64,000 nucleotides of DNA from Agelas oroides (lineage: Eukaryota; Porifera; Demospongiae; Agelasida; Agelasidae), in assembly GCA_949130485.1 (NCBI GenBank), contig OX422183.1, positions 9,948,636-10,012,635 of the forward strand, read 5' to 3'. Numbering within the stretch: position 1 is the stretch's first letter; every line of letters starts with the position of its first letter. Shown here piece by piece: positions 24,101-33,100 of this stretch. The notes below the pieces were generated by a model. It did no database searches. It was not told where the DNA came from and was given only the letters and a program-made list of their open reading frames with translations. The position numbers and the translations under genes are program-made.

Positions 24101-27100
24101 AACATTTTCTTCAAACAAGTGTGTTGCACAGGTAACTTTTCCAGAATGATTGGTAAAACATCCATTAAATGAAACCTGCCTGTTTGCAGAACTCAGGAAC
24201 AATTTTCTCTAGAGTGTGAATGCCAACCAATTGGGATGAAAACCTTGGAAGAGACCCATACAGCGCTCGTCGATAGAAACCTCCTTCCTTGGGAATCAAA
24301 CTGAGGTAAAGCTGAAAGCACCCAACTACACATCTATCACCAAGTTCAGGCTTTGCATATATTCGTAAATCCTTTGGGATGACTCTCCTATGCTGCAAGC
24401 CTCCCTGGTAGTTTTTGGATGACCGCCCTTTGAATCTCAAGTAGGTTCCTATCTCATCCTCTCCAATTTCGTACTGACTGACCTCAAGGTTTCGGTGCTC
24501 GTCACAGGCTTGAAGACCAAACAACTTGTAGTTATACCAGAAGGTGATGTTACGTAAGCCTATGCCAGTTTCGGGCGTGAAAATCTCTTTATCCCACAGA
24601 ATCTCCTCCATCTCCTTTGTAAGAGGCTGTGCTGACTGTTTTTCAACACCAACCCCTTCAGAAGTAAGTTCTTTCATCCTGGCATCGAGTGATTTTCATA
24701 AAAGATCAAATTCTGGGGCTTTTACATCAAAAAAGGAGATATCTGGGCGACCTTTCTCACAAAGGAAACGCTGGATAGCAGCAACTATGTTGTAGAGGGA
24801 GGAAGGAGGATATGGTTTTCCGTCTTGCCTAGTAGCTTCCTGAACAAATCGACTCAACAGAGAATTCATTCGATCACTACTCATTTCCACGATATCTTCC
24901 TCCACCTTTCGCTCATCGCGCACCACACGTTCATTCCCCAATTGGTACTCTTTTGCGTACCCTTAGGGATCCGCTTCTTGACGGCAGCTTCTAGTTGATC
25001 GTTAGTCACCGTCCGAAAACGAGTCCGAGTCACAGGAACCAGAGCTGTTTCCTCACTAGTAGAAGTAGTACTAGAAACAACTTCGTTCTCATCGTCGCTC
25101 CATTTCTCAAACTCTTCAATAGCTCTTTCGTCCATCACAGGTATATCCAGCCCGCGCAGAAGTTCTGGGCTGAGAAAACCTTGAAAAAGTACGTCCCACA
25201 CGTCTTCGGGAACTTCGTCTATTTTATCGATGGGTGGCACGCTCATGCCTTTTCTAACTATAACAGCTATGCTAGCCTACACTGAGCTACAGCTCCGTCT
25301 CAGCACAGCGTCTCAGCACAGCGTCTCAGCACAGCGTCTCAGCACAGCGTCTCAGCACAGCGTCTCTGCACAGTATCTCACTTGGCGCGATAAATGATTG
25401 CATTCTTTAGTGGTTGCCAAGGTAAATAGCTAAATTAATTGCATTACTGTGGTAGAAGCCGGATCTACTAGGTTGGCGCGGAGGTTACGCGATTTATCCT
25501 CCGTGGGAAAGTTTGGCCTTGGCTCCACCTCAGCCAGATTTTCCCATGGAGGATAAATCGCGTAACCTCCGCGCCAACCTAGTAGATCCTATACTTATAT
25601 GACTTCGTATGTGTATGACAAAGGACAATGACTTCATATGACTTCATATATGTATACATTTATGCTACTAAAACAGGCATACTAAAGTCTTAGCACATGA
25701 AACTTGGACCACACCAGCATCACACATGGCTGCCTTTGTGCAGCAAAAATCATCAGCTACATATAAACAGTTCACAAGTTATGGTGGCTCAAATATTAAC
25801 CAACTCTCACACAAGGTAACACACAGTTAAATTGCCCAGGAAACTGTAGAAGGGCCCAGTGGCATCCTAAGAATGATTATTAGCACTTACAGAAGCTCTT
25901 TTTGTTTAAATATTGAAGCAAATTGCTAGTATAGAGCATCATAGCCTGCTTAAAACCCTGCCCAGGGACTTACCCGGTCATATATTCATTCCAAGTCAGC
26001 TAATCACCAAAAACTTCCGTCAATCCCTCAGGGGAGGAGTTACAGGCCGTATAAGTCCGTAAAAGTTCATTCCAACACTCACAGAAGGTTATTTTTTTGT
26101 GCAAGAGCAAGCAACTCTGCGTGCTGGCAGCCAAGGCTAGCTACAGTGGAACCAGCAAAGAGAGCAAAAAGTGCTTTTTTTGACTTTACAGGCTCATATT
26201 TTTAAAAGTAAACATGACACAAGAAATACAAACACATTTTCATGATCTCCAGGAAAAACTGAGTAAGACGGGTAGGTGCAAAGGCATCATGTGACAGTCA
26301 TGTGACAGTACATGGCGGGGGAAACAACCCTAGGTCAAAAAGTGACTTTTAGCATGGGATTTGTCAAGCATTGCAATTTAAGGTCCCAGACTACTGCCAT
26401 TGGAATCTCACCCAGGTAAGGTCCCTTGAACCGCACAAAGTATTCTTAACTGTCAGCACTTTCAGAGAGCAGGGCCAAAGTAGCCATTTTTGAGCCCTCC
26501 AAGCGTTAAGCATGGTATGCGTGCAAACATACGAGTTAAGGTCTGAACTTTCAGTTATCGAACACAAAGTCTTTATATTTTCAGGAACTAGTGACAGGGA
26601 ACACTTCTCCGCGGCCAAATCCGAGAAACGCAGCCTTGTGAGCGCGAACGCGACTTTTTGACGGCCATCTTGCTGTTTTGTGACGTAGGGCTTGTCACGC
26701 GAAATAATACTAAACGTAACGAGGTCACGTGTATCGTTATTAACAATGGCGACTAACCGTGTGCTGTTGGCGTTCTTTACCTGTCACTGCCGGGGGGTAA
26801 AGTTTTATGACTTGGCAGAGGTAGGCGCTAGGCAGGGGAGCAAAGTCAGATTCGTCAGGGACCCTGGCAATCCCTATGACACCAACTGTGTCGAAGTGTG
26901 GCTGTGTGAGGATGGTAGGAGGCAGAAGTTGGGGCATGCGGCTAAGGAAGCAGCAGAGTGGCTTTCTCCGATGCTTCTGAAAAGAACCGGTGGGTAGTGA
27001 AGAATTCGAAGTATTCATCGATAGCCAGCGCTCGAACACGAAAGATCTAGCATTACGTAATCGTATGTCGTGACGTCACAATCGCGATTATCTTAAGTAC

Positions 27101-30100
27101 AGTGGTAACGCAGTAGCGCTAAAATGGCCGTCAAAAAGTCGCGTTCGCGCTCACAAGGCTGCGTTTCTCGGATTTGGCCGCGGAGAAGTGTTCCCTGTCA
27201 CTAGTTCCTGAAAATATAAAGACTTTGTGTTCGATAACTGAAAGTTCAGACCTTAACTCGTATGTTTGCACGCATACCATGCTAAACGCTTGGAGGGCTC
27301 AAAAATGGCTACTTTGGCCCTGCTCTCTGAAAGTGCTGACAGTTAAGAATACTTTGTGCAGTTCAAGGGACCTTACCTGGGTGAGATTCCAATGGCAGTA
27401 GTTTGGGACCTTAAATTGCAACGCTTGACAAATCCCATGCTAAAAGTCACTTTTTGACCTAGGGTTGTTTCCCCGCCATGTACTGTCACATGACTGTCAC
27501 ATGATGCCTTTGCACCTACCCGTCTTACTCAGTTTTTCCTGGAGATCATGAAAATGTGTTTGTATTTCTTGTGTCATGTTTACTTTTAAAAATATGAGCC
27601 TGTAAAGTCAAAAAAAGCACTTTTTGCTCTCTTTGCTGGTTCCACTGTACTCGAGATAATTACATTGTTACTGTTGACAAAGTGCGCGTGCGGCTTCAGT
27701 AGGCGGGAGATTTGTACAACAGTCATGTAGGAAGCCAACATATGCGTAACGTACATGCTTTGTGGTGAAATGAATTTTGCATGCATTATTAATCTTACTA
27801 GCACTCTCTCCAGTATCGCTCCTTCTTCCATTTGGTGTAAATTATTTTAAAAAATAGTGCTGATCTTCAGCCAATCAAATGTAGGTTAGTAACCTAGACT
27901 GAGTGGTCTGTGTGATTTAGACTTCCAAGCATAGCGAGGCAGTGTACATGCATAGACCCGAGGGCGTGGTTACTTATTTAGACCATAAACTAATTAAATT
28001 TTGTACTAATTTTGTCCATTCTACCCCCATAAAGTGCTGAATCACTGCACATACCATTTGTAGTATAAACAGCCATTGTAGCATCATCAAACCAGTTGTG
28101 GAAAGTGCATGGTAAGTGAGCGGTAGTGTACGGCTGGAGCAGCAGCTAGTGAGCGTCGTAGCTGCTTCACCATCGTGGGGCGGGTCTGAGCATTGAACAT
28201 GCTGCTACAGAGGTAGGCAACATGACCTGCAGTCATGAGACTAGCACAAACGTCCGTGTTTTTGTGAGCACATTACCTGCTTTTATTGGTCTCACGCATT
28301 GTCCTACCTTCAGGAAGCTAGGAGGTAAGTCATCATGCATGCTAGTATGCAGCTGACCGTAGAAAAGCCCTTGTCAGTGCCAGGTGGGCCAATTTTTCTG
28401 CTTTCTTGCACAAACGGGCGTAGAAAATGCTCCTTTCATTGCTCGGTGATGAGTAGGTGTGGTCAAGTTCATGAACTTGCAAAGAACAAGTGAAAACAGC
28501 TGTGGCTCAAGTTTCCAGGGCTAACTCCCAGCAGATCAAGATGGTGCTTTGTAGAAGTACCAATATGCAGTAGGGTCTGAAGACCTGCTCCCCCAGGAAA
28601 ATTTTGGCTTCATAAGGCAGCATCTGTGACTAGTTTAGTAGGTTTATATTAGGGAGCTTAGCTTATCAAACTTGAAGAAAATTGTAATAGAATTGCCTTT
28701 CAGTTTACATGAACTGGAGAAATAGTTATGCCTTTACTGCATTCCTATGTTGTACAACATTTAATGGCCAATAGCTTATAGGGATAAGATAGACTTTCAA
28801 GTGGGGGCAACTGACTTTTCAAGGTTGGGCACATGCCTCCCCTCCCCCTCCATCCCCCCCAAATGAAAACCCTGCTAGGAAGTTGTGAACGTACACGGTG
28901 TTTCATAAATAGATACACAGCATACATTCAATCAGGGGGAAAGGATCTGTAAATATACCTTATCACATGTAATATTACAAGTTATTGCATGAGTGAGCGC
29001 AGTATTTTCACGAGCTGAAGGTGAGCTAGTGAAAATACCGTGCAAAACTGTGATACTATGCAATAATTAACTGTGATATGCATGCTAACAATTAAGTGTA
29101 ACAAAATATTAATTTCCATTATCATAACAGCGTTGTCTCTTCTCACACAAAGTACTAAGTAACTCCCCATTCAAATGCATTGATTCTAATTAAAGCACAT
29201 TGTGGTTGCTAGGATGTTGCATAGCCCCAGGGCCTGTGCAATATCACACGGCATGGGAATAGGAAAAAGAAACTGCTGTAGAAATATCATCAACTGGATA
29301 ACGCAGACCTGTATATTCAGTGGCAATGTGTCACCTATGCTGCTTCTAATGTGTATCAGCGCAATTTCCATTCACTGCGAAATAATTATAGTGGAAGGTT
29401 ATAGTTAGGTACATAACCGAGTATAAATCCTTTTTATGAACTTCAAGAAGTACAGTGGAACCCCTCTAAAGCAGACACCATTGGGACCAACAATTTTGTC
29501 CCCAACTCAGGGGCTTCCGGTATACTTGTGGTAGGCGTGGTCCTGCATTATTGGGCTGTTGAGCACAACGTGGCTACGTTTTCAGAGCTTTCCCTTGCTG
29601 TATGCTGGCGGGGAAGGCTAAGCAGAGGCTAGTACTATGAGTAACAGCGCTAACCTAATATCAAGTTGTTAACTCTAGTGGCGATGGTGGACAATCTTGC
29701 TGAAAAGATCAACAAGTCTCCTCTAAATCGTGGTTATTATGTATTGTTTGTGTACAATTGGGAACGCGAAAAGTGTCCGTTATACAGAGTAGCGGGGTGT
29801 CTGCAATTCAGGGGGTTCCAATGTATTGAAGTCTATGGAGAACAATTGGGACGTTCAGAATTGTCCGTTTTATCGTGAGTGTTGTCCGTTAAGCGGGGTT
29901 CCACTGTATGGTGTAACCATAGTATGTGACAGTCCCGTGAAGAAATCTAAGATTATTCCTTCGCATATTTTGATCTCATAGCTGCGTTCCAAACGCTGTA
30001 TCACCGAACTTCCGTTAAGGGCGGGGCTCATAAGTGCTTCGTAAACTTATTAGATATTCATCCATCCATGAAGCATGTATGAGCCCCGCCCTTAACAGAA

Positions 30101-33100
30101 GTTCGGTGGTATGGTGCTTTGAATGCAGCGATGTGATCAAAATACACGACATAATAATCTTTGATTCTACACAGGACTGTCACATATACAAATTTGCACA
30201 GCAGGATGGTGTAGTGCAGTGAGTCATGTTTTAGCTGTACTTTCAAGGTCTCCCTTTTTTCTCTTACCTGCAGAAAAACAAGTGAAGATATGCAACCTAA
30301 AGAGGTGAGATTGTGATGAATAACAGCAGAAGAATCTAATTACCATATAGAGTTTTGACAGAACTGTACTTGTTGTTCAACTGTGCCCAAAACTTGTTTT
30401 AGCTTCCATGTAGTTTACTAGGATAGGTTCTGTTTGGTTAAAATTAATTTATCCTTGTGTTCAAATTTAGTTTCCACACAGTAGCTACGTGTTTTTGTAG
30501 ATCACCTTGGGAAGATAAATAGCTACATTTACTTATGCATGTTCCCACACTTCACATGCATTGTTGGTCATTGCACTTCAACTGAATTACTTCCCAAGAC
30601 ACACAGTGGAGATGCTACATCATTGTAGACCAAGCCTGAGTGAGTATTTGCCTGAGCAGGGAAATTCAAAGCCTACTGTATTTCTTCAAATAGACGCCAC
30701 CCTCGAAAGTCACTGCTGACGAATAGTAGCTGCATGCACAATCAGGAGCTCTGAGTAAAATAAACGCCACCCTTGAATAGTAGCCATGGCTACTATACGT
30801 GGCTCATGCACGCGTATGTGAATAATTTCTGACGACAGTCACCGGTCTAGCACTAGCTGTTTGTGTTGTACGACTCGTTTCTACGCCTGACAGCAGGACT
30901 TAGAGGCTGCCTTGCCTTGTGGTTCATCGATTGTTAATACACAGCAGAGATCCACCTACTAGCTGATGGTTTGAGTAGCCATGAAGCATAACTCATCCTT
31001 ATGTAGCCCTAGGACCAATTGTTGCATTGCCTTCCAGGGTATGTGTTGTCTGGTTAGACGGCCTTTTTTTAAGCTATACTACATACTGTATTTCTTCGAT
31101 CAGACACCGTGGCTACTATTTTTTGCTGCACATTCTGTGCGACTGCTATTCGAGGGCAGTGCATATTTACTTTGGAAAGCCTGCCGACATCAACGCAGGC
31201 TGGATAAGGTACATACAAGCGATACAGTGACAACTGTTAGACGCTGTCAGTAGTAGGCCTATTGTTATACAAATCACCCACTGCATAAGACGAGTTTCAA
31301 CCAATACTAGGCCAGGCCTCATCAGCTGTGCTGGGGTGACCAGGAGATACTGCTATCACATGCATGCATGCATGCAGGAAACACATTTAGGTGGCTGTCT
31401 GATCTTATCCATATCGTACATGAAGATCTCAAAGGTATCATCTCTTTGTGCACCTGTCTTTTGTATTCGCTACAAGCAACTGTAATTGTCACACTTTCTC
31501 AATGTATAAGTGCATGATATTAGCAGTCTAGCTTGTCATTCATGTGTGGCTCTTACTAACTGTCTGTGAGCAGCTTATATGTAACCTAGAGAAACTAGAA
31601 GTCGGTTGCAATGCTATTTAACAATGAACTTATGGTAACTCCAGAAGTTAACTTAGCATCATTAAAGGCATGCCCAGCTCATTAACAGTGCCTTACAATA
31701 ACTCAATAATACTGTGAGTTTGAACCTCCTCTGAAGGAAACAACTTCCATAAGTGGACATAATTGAATTGACGACAAGATACCACAAGCCTGCCATGTAT
31801 ATAGTACTGCCTTAATGAAACCTGCTGGTATCTACTTATAGAAGTCAGCTAAATGTATCAAGTCAACAGTAACAATGGACATGCTACAAATCTCAGAATT
31901 AGAACTCAAAATTATGAGACCACACCTGCTCTGATGATTGTGTGACCTTTGTATTGAGGGCATTGCAATGCATCATTCCTCTGAATTTTGTTTTAATCAT
32001 TGATGATTAAAACAAAATTCAGAGGAATGATGGAGTCAACAGCATGAACTCCACCATGACCTTCATTCTGTAAGTATTGGACTTCAAATTTTGATTTGTA
32101 GGCTAGTATTTCCTAACTGTGTGATACTGTATGTGTGTAAGCACATACCAGTTATGATAGTTTTAGTATAGCCAAGCAGACTCAAAAGAGTCGAATACAG
32201 GCTAGTGAATGTGTGCCATGGTATCCATTAGCTCTCAATAGGTAATAAAAGGTACAAACTCTCATGAAAGTGTCAGCAGATGCTTCCTCCTATGGCCTAC
32301 ATTACTTGGACTCTGCCTGGAGGCCAGTGACATACGCATCTTGGGCTATAACAGGAGACGTTGGCAACAATGTGGGCCTGCGAGAGATTCTCCAACTATG
32401 TCCTGTGCCAAACCTTCCAGAGAGAATCTGGCCATAAACCCCTGATTTTGCTGCTCAACTTGAACCATTTGGATGATCTACTTCCTCACATTCTTTGATT
32501 CAGGCTATGCATGGCCAAATTTGACTACACAGTCCAACATGTCCCAAGGAAGCTCTTATACACAGCAGACTTGAACACAGATCTGTCTATATGCAGTTAG
32601 CTTTTCAAATGGTCAACACCAAATCATTCAGGGCTCACTGCTTCCACTACATAGGCAACTTTCACATGCAAACTAAATCAACCTTGAATGAGTCCTCAAA
32701 GGTTCAGGGTTCAATTTATAGTGCAAAAGAAAACTAGTCTGTAAGTTAATTGAAAGCCAACATTGCCCATGCAGTTGCGATGTACAGCACCCCCACCCCC
32801 ACCCCCAAGTTTGCATTTTGCTTCCATGTGTTATATGTTACATTGAACGGAAACCAAGGAACAAGCAATTGGGGGAGGCCTGGGAACCAGGCTAGTATTT
32901 CTATTTGTCATACCAGTGTGAAAGGAATCCTTGTATTTTGGGAATTGAATGAAGTACTTGTTATCCTGGCACAAGTATTTTTGTTGCATTTTTTGTTTCC
33001 ACAGAAGCATGTCAAGGTTGTAAAGCATCAAAAGGCCACGATCAAAGTGAGGAGGAGGAAGGGGGAGGAGGGGGAGGATCTGAACGCTGATAAACACAAA

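Noticed and set aside
25296..25373. CRISPR-like array
   Set aside because: Units are 13 bp and directly abutting without spacers; ordinary tandem repeat in a eukaryotic sequence.
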